Below are positions 49,630 to 62,952 of a stretch of 64,000 bases of DNA, in pieces. Location of the stretch: contig NW_019211460.1 in assembly GCF_002443255.2 (NCBI RefSeq), forward strand, positions 31,213,956-31,277,955. The letters run 5' to 3'. How positions within the stretch are numbered: position 1 is the stretch's first letter; each line of letters opens with the position of its first letter. The stretch comes from Varroa destructor (taxonomy: Eukaryota > Arthropoda > Arachnida > Mesostigmata > Varroidae). The notes beneath the pieces are model-generated. The model was given only the letters and a program-made list of their open reading frames with translations. It was not told where the DNA came from and made no database searches. Position numbers and translations under genes: made by a program.

Positions 49630-52600
49630 CATAATTTTATGTCCAGCAATCGTACGATATCGGTATACGACATATTGAGAAACTACGACTCATGTTGATT
49701 TGTGGCCGTTAGTGTCCGCTAACTGCTGCGATCTGTTGCAACCACGACAGTAGCAGAAGATAGTTGCGTATCATCATCGACGCTACATAAATCCTACCTC
49801 TCCGCAATACGTTTATTTACTCGCAACAATGGTGAATCGTTGTCCATAATGTGAGATAAGTTTCGCCCGTCGCAGCATCCACACCGACCTAGGTGACTCA
49901 CCTAGGTAAACAGCTACCGTTAACTTATTGGGTCGACGGGTACAAACAAATATAGAGGAATCGTGTTAGCCCGCGCTTGTAGATGATTCACTGACTTGAC
50001 CGTTCGGAGCTGGTAGTTTCGATTAGGCTTTTAGGCAATGTTAGGTTCTATTCTGTCGTAAATCTACTAGATGTTTATAATACGTCAGATACTGCCAGGT
50101 CATAAATTCTCCTTGGTTAGAAGCAACGTCGGTTGATATAACAGTGTGTCGCGGAACAAGTGGCGGGAGATGATGAAAAAATGAAACAGAATTACTGATG
50201 GCCAACATCGCAACTCGTATGAAATGAATGAGACGTTTCAGTAATGGCCCCGTTTCGCTGCTGTTTGTATGGACGCAACACCTGGTGCATTGTGAGCGTG
50301 GACAACAAGCTTATGAACCCGCATAGTGGTCATGACATGGCCAAGCGTAAATACAGTGGGCGACTCCCTGTTCTGTGGCTCGTTGTCAAAACCTTGAACA
50401 ATTTGATAGATGTAGTTTGAATAAATGGCGTTGTGGGAATCACAATTGACTCCTACGCCAATAGCTTCCAGCTACTGCAAACTTCCATGCGAATCGCCCA
50501 GTATGACCAACAAAAACTAGATCCATTCAGTGTTTTTGAAGCTTCTGAGAAACGCTATTACGTTGAAATATTTGGCTCCTTCAGGAGTCAGAAGGCATTG
50601 TACAAGTCTCGTAAATGTTGCTCTAGATGATAAAAAAAAACAACTTATCTTTTCGATATACTGATATGGATTGGTTAGTTTTTGACATATATAGTTATAG
50701 ATCAATTATCTTTTCATATCGGCAACTCTTTATGTATGATTTCTAGATTGTCCATCTGATATAGGACAACAAACATACACACATATATATATTCAAGATG
50801 TTGTGCGTTATAATTATAGTGGATTACATATGATATTCTAATCGTGTTTCTCTATCGAGGAATATGACTTTGCTCCTGATTATGTTATAACGATAGGATA
50901 TTTAAAAAACACTTATTATAAATGACAATAATCGGCGAGTTCTAAAATAACTGATCCTATAGCCATCACGGTGCGGAGTCCAGAATAGTTTTCGTGATGA
51001 CATGAAGAGAATACGGCTAATTCAGCTTCTGCCGCGATGTGCTGCCCGCCAAGTCGTAAATTCAAAAACATATCCTTCATTTGGTCGTTGAATAGAAAAT
51101 GTCATCATGCACTACAAGTTCTAACCGCTGATGCCAACTAACTATGGAAATTAATTGCAGCATCTTGTTGAGAATATGAAGTGCAATGGTGGTGGATGGA
51201 CAAATTTTAGCCAAGCTATTCGGTAATATGGCGAGTAATTAATTTAGAGCTCATGCGAGACATCGCGATATCACTTAATGTTGACTCTTTGATGAGTTTG
51301 GCGAAGTTTATACTCGCGCGAGAGATAAATTGACTTAGTTTTTGTGTAGTTTATATGGTAAATTCATCCTATTCCAATAAACGCAAATAAAGTAATGAGC
51401 AACAGGTATTTTGCTTGACGGTAAATGTTTTATGTTAATGGTTGCTTATATATTTTTGTATATGGACTTATTCTCCTGCCCAGGCAGCCCAAACAGCAGC
51501 CCAGCATGGTCGGCAGCGCGGCAAGTTTAAATCGATGTAACTAGTCGTGCTAGATCGAAGTAGTCAGATGGCCCTACACGCTGCTCTCGCTTTACGCATA
51601 GTGAGAGTGTCGGTGACGATTCTTCGCAATGAGAGGCGCGTCAATAGGGTGTTCCATAATTGCGCATATAGCAGAAATTACCAGGTTACGTCGCGTATAA
51701 ATGCCGCGACGAATAATCATATGCCTTGCTCTTAGAGGAGAGTTCCCTACAAATTAACTGTCGATGCAAGACGTGTATCCAAAACTCCAGATCATTTAGA
51801 AACAACGTCTTAAAATCGCTAGTAGCGGCGCTGCGATCCGTTTGACAGTCCGAGGTACGCATGCGTGTTTGAGCGGCTACAAAAAACAGGAACAAACTGT
51901 GCGAGCCGAAAAATATCTTTGAGGAAAGAAAAATACCCTTGCGCATTTCGTCTTCTCCCTAGAGACGAAAAGAAAAACGTCAGTTAAGTTTACTTGTTTT
52001 CTTTGTCGCTGCAAATTATCATATAACACTCACTGTTTATGTAGTGTCGACAACAAAAATTCGCCGAATTGTGATAGATATACGGACAGCCTAAATCGAG
52101 CGCCTCGTGGTTCTATAGAGGGATATACTTTGTACTCCTTTTTCCGCTCCCTTTTTCTTCCGCTAATTTTTCGTCGCTTTCAGTTTTCTTTAAAAAATAT
52201 TGCGAAATTCTAACGAGACGGGGATGTGGACCTTTGTCATTTTCTTTGATAATTTGAGGAAGAAAATAGTTACTTTTAGAAAAATATTGAAGATGTACAT
52301 TTTTTCGCGGATGTTAAAAAAAAATGTAAAACATTTTTTTTTCACTTTGCCTTCAACTTGTAACGCCTCGAGTCTTGCTATTGGACAGGCATTAAAAATG
52401 AACAAAAAAAGGAATTACATTTCTCTAAAAAACAACATTGACTCCGAAGCTATATTTTTATGACCACTCTATACCGTTTAGAAGACTGCTTTGGTCAATT
52501 TTATTCACTCGTATAAACTTCGTAGTGTAATACTTTGGAGTTCGGCCCTTTCCTGTCCCTTGCCGAATGTTTTAGTGGGAGATTTCACGGCAGGATAAAT

Positions 52601-53130
52601 ATGTGTCCTGCAAGGTTATGGGGAGGTCAGCCACGCCCACGAAAAGCCTACCTGAATGTGTTATTCTACTTTAAACGGGAGAAATAGGACAAAGAGAAAA
52701 GTCAGCGACATAAGGAGCTTATGTTGTGAGCGCCATAATAGTGCTATGTTACAAAAGCCACTACATCGTGTTGCAGCATCTTGCCTAACAAGAAATAGAG
52801 GAACCGGCAAAGGAACGAAATTCAGGCGTGGTACGGGCAAGTTTCAGCAAATTTCTTCACACTCGAATTTTTAAACGAGCAGGCCCATTTCTGAAAAGCC
52901 GATCAATCGTTGTACAAGCTTATTCAGGCCTTAACATTCTGGAGTAATAGAAAAATATAACAGCGGCAACAGAAACAGCAATGGAATAGACCTACAGTAA
53001 AGGATTTTTGACCTTTTTCTGTCAGTCTCCTCTTAACGTTATTTTTTTTAAGTTGAAAAGGAGTACGTCGTAAGAGTCAATTAAATTAACAATTCAATTT
53101 AAACAAGGCAAAATACTCGTGTAACATTCA
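49630..53130. other. AT-rich noncoding DNA
   Basis: Contains the 49.89 kb AP-1 palindrome. No coding frame or RNA gene is supportable. Confidence 0.5.
49887..49907. promoter_or_regulatory. 21-bp palindrome centred on an AP-1 type site
   Basis: acctaggtgactcacctaggt is a perfect palindrome about its central C. It holds TGACTCA, the AP-1/TRE consensus, flanked on each side by the self-complementary ACCTAGGT. It may be a bZIP binding site; function is inference. Confidence 0.55.
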
Positions 53131-53132
53131 GC

Positions 53133-53336
53133 ATCTTATAGCACTTTTTTCCCGAGTACAGAAACAACATAAAATTTGGTCGTCTAATTCACTTTAGGGG
53201 AATTCCCTGAAACAGCGGAAAGAGACATCGATAAACGAAGAATTTTTCTACTTAGCCAAATTATATTCACAAAATACTCGTTACCGCACAGTGTTAAACG
53301 GGATGATTAAATGCAATGCACAAGCAGAGGCGGCGG
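53133..53336 (+). repeat. Diverged direct repeat, copy 1
   Basis: Shares extended similarity with 54142-54312. Common blocks are atcttatagcact, ccgagtacagaaaca, cataaaatttgg, acgaagaatttttct and atgcaatgcacaagcag, in the same order. The copies differ by substitutions and short indels. Confidence 0.85.
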
Positions 53337-54141
53337 CTATGCGCCAAAGTGCGCCTATATGCGAACGAAGTTTCTTTTTTCTTCATTATTATATATTATT
53401 TATGTTTATTTATACATTTACTTTTATTTATACAAATATTAATAGTTAACAAGTATTACGACTATTTATTTTTGCAGGGTCCTGCCTTGTTTTTTCCGCT
53501 GAAGGTTAAGGATTCTGCGTAACACGGCGGCGACCTTCTACGGACAGGGAGCGTAACGATATGCAAACGGTCCTGCGTATTAAAAAATAATTACATATGG
53601 GTCAATGTCTTGCCAACTCCGACATATAGTATATAGTTGAATCGAAGGATAGTTTATAACTTCTGAGTGGGGTTTGACAACGTATGATTAATTGGAGTAC
53701 AACAGTATAGCATACGAACAATTACTGGCATTATTTTGTAACCATATTTTCTCATACATACTTGCTGGTCGGAAAACTCATTTATATAATACCAACATAT
53801 ACAAAGTATTGTTTTTTTTTCACATCTAAACTTGAAGGTGTGTTAGAAAAACTTATAGGTTCAAAATGTCCTGACCCATGCCGCCGATTGAATCGTTGTC
53901 CAGACTAGTTCAGGTAAGCCTGTCTATTCACACATCTGCATCGTCAAAAGTAGTAGAAAAAAAGATAGAAATAGAAAGAAACAGAAAAAATAGAAAAAAG
54001 TGACGGTAGTAAATGCGGCTCGCCTATGAATCAACAGCGATTATGGATTGAATGTTTAACATTGCGACCATTGTAATGTGCTTATCAAAGTTGTTGTTGG
54101 AACTTTTTCATGACTAAAGTGCTACAAAACATTGTATAGTT

Positions 54142-54312
54142 ATCTTATAGCACTTCTTTACCGAGTACAGAAACAGCATAAAATTTGGCTATCTAACTCA
54201 CTTTTGGGGCTATAATAATAAGATGAACGAAGAATTTTTCTCGTTACGCATTACGTTGTTTAGATTGCACAATATTGAACAAGATACCCAGATGCAATGC
54301 ACAAGCAGCGGC
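54142..54312 (+). repeat. Diverged direct repeat, copy 2
   Basis: Second copy of the 53133-53336 segment, about 1 kb downstream in the same orientation and about 30 bases shorter. A further shared block, accattgtaatgtgctt (54065-54090) against ccactgcaatgtgctc (54427-54452), follows each copy. This suggests a tandem duplication of a longer unit with a roughly 0.6 kb insertion or deletion in one copy. Confidence 0.85.
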
Positions 54313-54459
54313 TTTTATTTATATATATAAAAACTATTAGGGTGTTCCATTTATTTGATGTCTATACGTGAATTTTTTATACGTGTATATTTTTATATAT
54401 ATTTTTAGACGTGAACAAAAGACCTACAACCACTGCAATGTGCTCACCAAACTAATACC

Positions 54460-57400
54460 TTGCTGTCATTTAGATTTACCACCACCATTATTCTGGCTTT
54501 TTCTTAAATATATTAATATGTGTTGGGGCAATATTTTTCAGTAAAAATTACACCTAATTACAGTTGCACTGTTTTTGTAAGTTTTTTTTTAAGCCGGCGT
54601 TTAATGCTAGCAAATGTGGCTAATCCACAAGTAACAGCAAGTTACATTTATATGCTATATTTACATATCGCTAGAGAGTAGGATTTTTTCTAAAATAGAT
54701 AATACTCGCTTTTTTTAAGCACTAACTGATTTTATTTTACAGATAACTAGGTTATACTATAAGGGACCTATATGGAGATGTATGGGCTATAATCATATAT
54801 TCGGGAACTTTTTCTAGTCTGTTATGTATCCCGACGATAATATAAAAAATATTTTGCTAACATTTTTACTACTAAGATTGAATTTTACCATTGCCATAAA
54901 TGCATCCATTGCATAATGAGCACGTACGTATAATTAACTTACGTTTGTACATATAAGCATGTACGCTCAACTCTAATCCATATACGTGACTATTATTTCC
55001 TATCACCATTGTCGGTATAATGGCCAGTTGTACGCCTAGCTATTACGGTAACAATCGACTCCATTTGAAAGAGCTGTATGATTTTTCTAGGAGATATGCC
55101 TTTGAAAAATTCGACAAGGATAGGATATCGTTTTTGTCTTGAATAAATTACCGTTAATATCTTTTTGGCTGGTAGAAGGCGTGCTTCATGTATATGTAAA
55201 CAACTATTTAGCACCAGGTTCTTGGACGCTACTTGGACGAAGCTACCATGTACTGTATGTACAGTGACTGGTCAAGACCATACAAGACCGAATCTAGAAA
55301 ACTTCTTTCAATTCAATAGTCCGCAACCTTTCAGCTGATTTCAAGCATCGATAATCCACTGTATTGCCAGGTTAGAATTAAGCTTTTTTACGTACTTTCG
55401 TAAATTTGTTAAGATGAAGTGATGTGTTTACTACAGTGGGAAAAAAAATGCTGGCAGAGGGCGGCAGTCACTATTTCAGGCTAATCAGATCCAGTCATCG
55501 ATAAATGAGGACACTTATCCGTATCTGTTCGACCTGTCTCTGTCCATAGGATCCATGGTAAAACCGTTTGGACTACCATGGAAAGAGCATGTGAATGCTA
55601 CAATCTAATGACTGCGATTCGTTGTTGTGGTGTTGCGATAACTGTAAAACGCTGGAGCCTGTCGTTTCCAGATATATTGTCCTTAACTTGGACAAAGAGT
55701 TGAAAAGGCTAAGTGGCCCTGACAGGCATTCTGTCTATAATGGAAAATTCTGGAAACAACAACGCTATCGTATCCAATGGTATCTCTAGTGTTGTTTACC
55801 TGTATAGTTTAGAAATGGCAACTTCCGATTGAATTTTATTATGCAGTGTGTGCATTCGTACCAACATGACTGTTTCAGCGGTCCCACATGGCGCAGCAGT
55901 AAGGACTTCATCCATCAAGTTCAGAAAAACTCACATAAAATCTCTTGGTCACCATAGTTCTTTATACGTCGAAAATTATTTTCCCTTTGAACTGTATTCA
56001 CGCTTAATTCATGTAATATGGCTATAGCTAAGTTGATCATATACATCTGAAACTTCTTGACACTTTTTTTTATTAAACGTACGCCGTTTCTCCGTTCCAT
56101 GTTTCACAAAATACATGCTGCTTTCGGCAGTTTAAGCAGGAGCTATTTGTACCGCATCAGATGTATTACTTATGCATCAACAATCGTTATCCCTAGGACA
56201 AAACACCTTTCAATGTTTACTGGCTCGCCACCCTACGACGTACTTCGATTGCGTCTTTCTTCAATCTCAAATCCATTTGGCCAACAGCTGAAAGTCCACT
56301 GCCACAAGCCGCCACATTATACATGTTTACTTATTACTAGTAGAACGATTACGAAACACTTCAGCGGGTTCCCTTTTGAGGGACAGGTGGGTTGGTGGTG
56401 GCGGCGCGCCTGATCGTGAGCAGTTACGTTTTGTCGACTTCACGAAGGCGCTCCACTTTAGATGATTTCTTGCGCCGTTTGTTCGTCTATCGACTACTAG
56501 CTATGAACGAGGAGCGCATGTTTCATCTTATTCATATTGATTTAAATAAATATATACATATGTATATATATATTTGTAGTTTGTCGCGTTATTCGATCGA
56601 TTGATTTCTCCTGTCGGATGATTCGTGCCATTGGTTTGGGACGCGAATTTTCTTAGTTCTGCTCGCTATGCTTACTGACACACGCGAATAATGAACACTT
56701 TAACCATGCAGTATAATGAGTCAGATTCCGGTGGTGAAGATGATGGATTCTGACACAGCAGCTATAGCACCACCTTGAGCTACAGGTAGTTAAGCAGTAT
56801 ACGAAATATCACACTAGTATCTTATATATGGTGGTACCGAAACACTTGATATTTCACCGCACCTCAATATCATCGAAGTCAATGCCGAGGTCGGAGGCAT
56901 GCGCACCCATATTAGGCCTTTGACTGAGGTGTCGATCAGTCATCATCGATCAGTGTGAAATACTGTATTTCATAATGGCTTGACAGTAGACATGCCATTG
57001 AGCTCGATTTTAGGTGTTTTCAAACACGAACGTATGGTCCTACGTTTCTCTTAGCGTAATTATACGGTTCTGGAATTGTTACAGATACCTCCAAGCAACA
57101 GGCCTACCTGGAACTTTCCGTACGAAAAGTTTCGTACGTTAAATTTCCAGGGTCCTTCTGGTTACTGTTATTATCATCACCATGATTATTAGTATGATTA
57201 TTCTTATTATTGGGATAAGTCTAAAATTGATGTGATTCGGGCAAAAATTGTTATGAGTACTAATTCATATAGGACCAGCCATAGGGTAAGCACGGTGTGC
57301 GCAAATTGTAGCGACCTCTTTGCATAACTAGACTCGATCAAATCAAGACACGAACTTGTCTTGTTCGTGTGGCCTTCATCTATTTCGTTGTTTACTGACG

Positions 57401-58120
57401 ACCACTGATGTCAAAGATATGATATCAATCAGAATTCCCATCCATCGAATTGTGTGACCAGCGTATTAAATACGATTGCCATACGTCCAGAGACTTGATA
57501 CTGGCGTTGATTTCACAGGCGACTATCGCTCGGTAATTTTGGTTAAGTCGTCCTGTTTATCACGAAAACAATCCTAACTCCTCATGTAGTAAAACACCAC
57601 TAGATGTACAAGGTGCTGTACATCAATGCTTTTCTAGTAAATCACAAGGAAAGAACTGGGAAAATCCACAGTGACATTATTTTCCCACAAAACAGTAAGA
57701 AAGTATGTAACCTCAATGATGAATGAGGTAGCGGAAGATCCAAGTCGTAGACAGATTTGTTCAGTAAACGCATCTGTGATTCATACTAAAAATCCTCTGT
57801 AGTAACGAAGATGCACTCACAAGTTTAGCATGCGTACGGTTTAGGTTAAGTTCGTAGGTTTGATAAATTGCGGCTCGAGTTTTAGAGGATCCCTCAAGAG
57901 CATCTCGGCATTATTATTATAGCTGAATAAGCGAATATTATTCAATGTACGGTTATTCAGTTTCATCAAACCACACTAGGTCCACAATCTAAAATGTGAA
58001 CCTAAGGAACCTGAGGAATTAGCTTTCCATGTACATGGTGTACAATGTGCGCTGCTTTCCTTCGCACTATTAATGTTTTTTTCCAGTGAGGCATTCTATA
58101 TTAATAGCGAGATTGTTCTG
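54460..58120. other. AT-rich noncoding DNA
   Basis: Contains the 57.1 kb palindrome and an 8-bp inverted repeat (ccatggta 55553-55560, taccatgg 55574-55581). A 118-codon plus-strand frame at 56057-56413 has no recognised domain. Confidence 0.5.
57107..57151. repeat. Near-perfect 45-base palindrome
   Basis: The inner arms cgtacgaaa (57119-57127) and tttcgtacg (57130-57138) pair exactly around two bases. The outer arms cctggaa and ttccagg pair after a short internal mismatch. Confidence 0.8.
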
Positions 58121-58128
58121 CAACCATA

Positions 58129-58675
58129 ATGAACCTAATACTCCACAGTCAATTTCGGGCTCTGGAAAGCTGCGTTTCCAGTATCATAGTTGACGTCACA
58201 CAGGTGCGTGATCATATACATTGGGATAATGGGATGGCAAAGGCTTAGTCTTTATCCTTGTCTTTCAGAAGTATTTAGAACAATCTGTCAATGGAAGTAA
58301 TGTCCCGTCGTAACCTCGTCAATCGTTACACTTGTTTCTTCTCAAGGTCAAATTTTCATCCTTTTTTTTTGCCACTTGTGGCCGTTCCTTTCCTAGAATC
58401 TCAAAAATAGATCGAACTAAGCTGAAGACACTTCTGTCCTAAGGGTAGTCTTAGACTGATAGACTCAAGATGACTACATTACGTACGCTTTAAATTAAGG
58501 AACTTCGTCGTGTTCTAGTGCAGTCAATAATAAACCGCGAAATCTCGTTTGCATTACGGCAGCTTCGTAAATTACACGGGTGTTTTTAACAGTTTATTCG
58601 TCAATTCAGTCGCCTGCACTGCCGACGTTCAATCTGCTGAGCGACGAACGGTCTTCCGATCTGTCAGCTGATTGA
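58129..58675 (+). CDS. Candidate two-exon small ORF (58129-58203 joined to 58610-58675)
   Basis: An ATG (58129, A at -3) starts MNLILHSQFRALESCVSSII and runs to ACACAG|GTGCGT. About 400 bases on, an acceptor (GTTTATTCGTCAATTCAG) opens a phase-compatible frame SPALPTFNLLSDERSSDLSA that ends at TGA. Joined, it would give a 46-residue product. An alternative frame in the second piece is also open, and there is no AATAAA soon after, so this is a weak model. Confidence 0.1.
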
Positions 58676-58860
58676 CGTAATCGTGAATAACAGCAAAAAC
58701 CGAATTACGTACTATTTATATAACGCTGTTATAGCTATCGAACGTTTTCATAGCACAAAAGGAAATCGGTAGCGATCGGCCAGTAGCCAGTCAGGTGAAA
58801 GGGCGATCTCTGTTTATCTAACGACTCCTGCTATATTCACTACTGTTTCAATGCAATTCA

Positions 58861-58881
58861 TGGCTGGCTGGCTGGCTGGCC
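58861..58881. repeat. (TGGC)5 microsatellite
   Basis: Five TGGC units. Confidence 0.95.
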
Positions 58882-60446
58882 GAACAATCCAGAAGTCTTT
58901 TCGACGTTTTTCTCTCCTCAAGAAATACCTTCACATGCAATCGGATGCGCGGTGCGAAGGCAAGCTCTCAGTTCGAACATTCACTTCGTGTTCGATAAAA
59001 GACGCCGAGAAGAGATCTAACTAAACCTACGCATAAAAATATAGAGAAAAACATGAGCAGATACAGACGGAGGTAATGAGAGGCTGTGAATGCTTAAGAA
59101 CGAGGTATCAGACCCGCCGCCTGAGGTCACGCAAACCCGTAGCAGGCAATGAGGCGTATCCATTTTTTTCGAGTCTTACACAATCAACACAAACGCACAG
59201 ACAAAGGGCAGCATCGTTGCCCTAAGGCCTCTAATATCCGTTGTTAAAAAGCCCCGCAGAGCCGTCAACAGCTGCAACATCGACTGAACTCGCTCAGCAG
59301 CCAATTGCCATTTATCGTTGTTGTGCATTTAACATGGTATCATGGCCATAGTCAGACGCTGGCTTCCTAGGTTCGGATCTTGATTTGGTAGACGCCGACG
59401 AAGGCGGTTATAGCACTAGTGCGTATATGACGAAAACAGCAATAACAATGTGGGTAGCAACAGTACCACCCGGTGGGTAACTTGGTATAAATTGTCAAGG
59501 TCGTGTGAACTAGCAACTAAGTGGCAAGAAAGATGGGTGGGTGTCGAAGAAGCGGTGACAACAAAACCCCACCTGGGTTATTTACCAGTATAAGCAATAA
59601 ATACAGCCCGATAATATCGAATGTATGCTTAGTGTATGAGTCCAGTGAAATAAAAAAAAAAAAACATTAAATTAAAACATTAACTCAAATGAAGTTACAC
59701 AAGTATAGTATTGTTTCAACGAATCTCAATCCCATGACTTTTGCAATTCTATATTCTACCGTACGTAAATTTTTTACATTACGCATGCTAATCATAGCAT
59801 GTTGTCAGACGTATTCTGTTTGTTATGCTCAAAATTAACCCATATTACGAAGCAGACAACTAATTCTATTGAAAAGAAGGCGGTGTTTACCCTGAAGGAT
59901 TTCAGTACTGGCAAAAATTTTTCTCATTCTACGATTCATTCAATTTACTACCCTGAGCGACATTGCCCGTTTATTGTACTTAATAAGTACTGTTTTTATA
60001 ATATGATAATAAATATAATAAACAATAAAAAAATAAAATTTATAATATTACGAACGCCCTCGCCTAGCTTAACAGTTGCCTTTTAGCAGGAAATTGCCTT
60101 TAACAAAGCTGCTTCGTGTTGAATCTATACATATTGCGTTGTAAGTAAACTAGTAATAAAGTTAGATCAGAAACTCCTGCTGAGTACGCTTGCGGCAACA
60201 ACAATCATGAAAAGGTAGATGGGTCATTTAGAAGAGATGTGTACGCGCCTGCCGGTAAGCCGTACACAAAGATTATGAGAACACGGCAATAGGTGAAGGT
60301 AGAAAAAGCGACTCACTTTTACGGATCCATATAGTTAGCAGTGTCACACTGAAATCTCGTCGGATAAATGTTCTTTGATGCGTTAGGTGAACTCACACAA
60401 GTTTAATTGAATATTGTTGGCCGTGCTGTCACTGTTTATTCCATAG

Positions 60447-60524
60447 TCAAAAAAAGACGGCCGCCTGATGCTATTGCAGCATCTAGGCCGTTACGTAAGC
60501 AAAAAACTTGTTTAATTTCAAATG
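60447..60524 (+). CDS. Candidate internal coding exon, 26 codons
   Basis: A strong acceptor (CTGTCACTGTTTATTCCATAG) precedes a 78-base open stretch with basic composition (KKRRPPDAIAASRPLRKQK) that ends AATG|GTATGT, a good donor. The frame also continues in the open to a TAA at 60653-60655. It lies 0.5 kb before the plus-strand island at 61 kb and could belong to the same transcript. Very short, so low confidence. Confidence 0.12.
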
Positions 60525-61057
60525 GTATGTGCATTTCGGAACTTTGGTTTCATTCAGACCCAGCAATTTATGGCTCCATGGCTTCTTTCTCTCCGAACAC
60601 TGTTGTTAGTCCCAAGCTCTTGTTAAAGCGAAAGCGAGAACTTTTTCATATTTAACACAGAAACAAAAAGCATTTCTTGTTGCAAACAAGAGAAACAAAA
60701 AGCACATGTTGAGCTTTTAATAATTTATCACCAAAGTATGAACAACCCGCCTTTATATATATTTGTTTTTGGTTTTATCGCTGCGCCATTTTTGATTAAC
60801 TCTGTTGATTCTAACGCAAATTTGATCACTTGATAGAGGATGACTGAATGTAAAAACTTGGTTACCTCTAACTGAATAAAAACATCGCATTAATAAGGCT
60901 TTGTTTGTACTAATTAAAAAACTGTTCAAAATGATACGGAGTTTATTTTTGGCGTTCTCAAAAGAATGTTAGAGAATACGCAAAAGAAGCCAGAACCGCC
61001 AGTAAACACATGACGCAAGGGCGCTATTATGTGATCTAATTCTTCTGTTCTGCTCAG

Positions 61058-61390
61058 ATGGATGGCTAGAGGCGTGCTACGCGCAGTACCCCAGACGGAC
61101 ATCAACCGCGCAACGTGGGTCAGCGAAGGCAAAAATGGGCCATACTCGAGCCTTAATGCGAAGGGCAGAAGCACCGAGAATCTGCGCGGTCAGTCCATAG
61201 AGCCAACCTGTTAGATCGCTTGTGGAAGAAACGTGGGACGAACCCAGCAGACGAAACGGATCTGACCTGGCAAGAAAAAACTGGCGCGCAAGTTCAAAAA
61301 CAAATACGCTCTTTCGTAGCCGACGCATTGCTTTGATGAACACCATTGGCACTGACAACATGAGTTTTTCCTTGCTTTGATCAATACTCT
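61058..61390 (+). other. GC- and purine-rich coding-like island
   Basis: A textbook acceptor (CTAATTCTTCTGTTCTGCTCAG, ending at 61057) is followed by a plus-strand frame starting WMARGVLRAVPQTDINRATW and ending ENLRGQSIEPTC at TAG 61212-61214. An overlapping frame in another phase (about 61157-61335) includes RLWKKRGTNPADETDLTWQE. The third phase is open from about 61201 to 61380, and the minus strand is open too. The purine-rich plus strand favours plus-strand coding. The shift of the best-looking frame could mean a degraded gene or transposon relic, or just stop-poor composition. I recognise no family. Confidence 0.2.
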
Positions 61391-61429
61391 CGAGGTCTTA
61401 GTAGCATATAATATAACAATATATAATAG

Positions 61430-62950
61430 TGTATAACTAAGAACCAGCTGGCTTAAAAACAAGCATCAGAGTTTAGCCTTCAATTAATTTCTTTTTTAAG
61501 CAGATAGTTTTCTCACTATGCGTAAGTGGGACACTGGGTCCAGAGCCCTGAAAACTACAAATCTGTCCTATTTCACCTGTCGGACGAGTGGTAAATTAAG
61601 ATGACTCACGTCATGAATAAGCAGTTGACACTCGCAGCTGATCGCCATAGCCAATAATGAACTTTCTAGCAACTTGAAACAGTTGACGAAATTTTCAAAT
61701 ATAATAGAATAAGACACGATATCTTTAGTGCAGCTCTTTAAAGGGCACTGATTGCCGCACCCATGAAGAGTAGTCGTTGAGATGCAAATTTGCGCGAAAG
61801 GTAATAGAGAATCGCCGTAGTTTGACAAAATGATTCCATTGTATTCAAGTAAGATAGCTGATATTCTGAAGTTCTCAAACTGTCTATTCTATATCTAAGG
61901 ATAATTAATATACGTGTATTTTAAAGTCTCGGTCGACACACACCAGGGAAACCGACGCATATACACACAGCCTATGGAAAACAAACACTTCAGATCGTAC
62001 GCAGCTGTACTAATGACCTGAAAATCTGATCCATTTCGGCGAAGTAATAAGTTCATTAGGCATCATTACTTTACAGGTAAACATTGGCTTCACGCATGCA
62101 GCAATAAATCGTAACACTCCTCAACATCCGTCTTTGTATTTCTATTGCGCCTTTTTGTTGTTAGTAGCGAATAGCACGCGGAATATTATTATTAAAATTT
62201 TCGGGGCAGGAGTCAGTGCCTTCTTACCGGGGATTGTGCTCCGTCCCGCCTGAGCCGGCAGGGCATACATCCCTGAGACATTTGGCCTATTCGAGAAACT
62301 CAGCCGATCAGGAGACTAGTCAGTGTCTTTGCATTGATTTCCTCTCGATACTGACAGGCGAAGATGGCCACGAAACACGCCCGTAGAATATGAAAGTGAC
62401 GTGAGGGTTTGCTGGATACTACAGCCCACGAACAGGTAATCCCGATCGATTCTGTAATTATTGTCCTTTCAGTAATATATCGATGGCGATTGAAGCCTTT
62501 CACCTAATCTCTACGACGGTCAAAACTTTTTCTCTACTCTAGGTTGAATCTGCCTAGCTCCGACCAGCAACAGATCATGACCATAAGAGCCTGCATATAC
62601 GATTAGAAGGGGGATATGGAGTTCTAATGTTTACAGGAACTTCGAAGACTTTTTGAACATTTTGGCATTGAGATATGTGCCATACTAATACACAGTGGAT
62701 TTTTATATTTCCAAAAAAGATGAATATTTAACTACGCGATAGCAAATGAATACCTATGGATGCGATATAGCAGTGCTTTTCCATAGAGGACCCACGAGGC
62801 TAATAATTGACATTAAAAATGTTCCATATTTAACGAAAGTTATCCTCGATCCGAGGTGGCATGCTTAGTTACATATCTTACATCGCTCATCTATATTAGT
62901 TAGCAAGCACTAGGACAGCAATGTTTACAAAAGTCGTCTTTCGTGGACTT
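61430..62950. other. Noncoding with one GC-richer patch
   Basis: Around 62230-62330 the DNA is GC-rich. The minus strand is open there (SPDRLSFSNRPNVSGMYALP onward) up to a CCCCG|GTAAGA donor. It could be an exon following 62953-63085. The rest is AT-rich without features. Confidence 0.4.
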
Positions 62951-62952
62951 AC

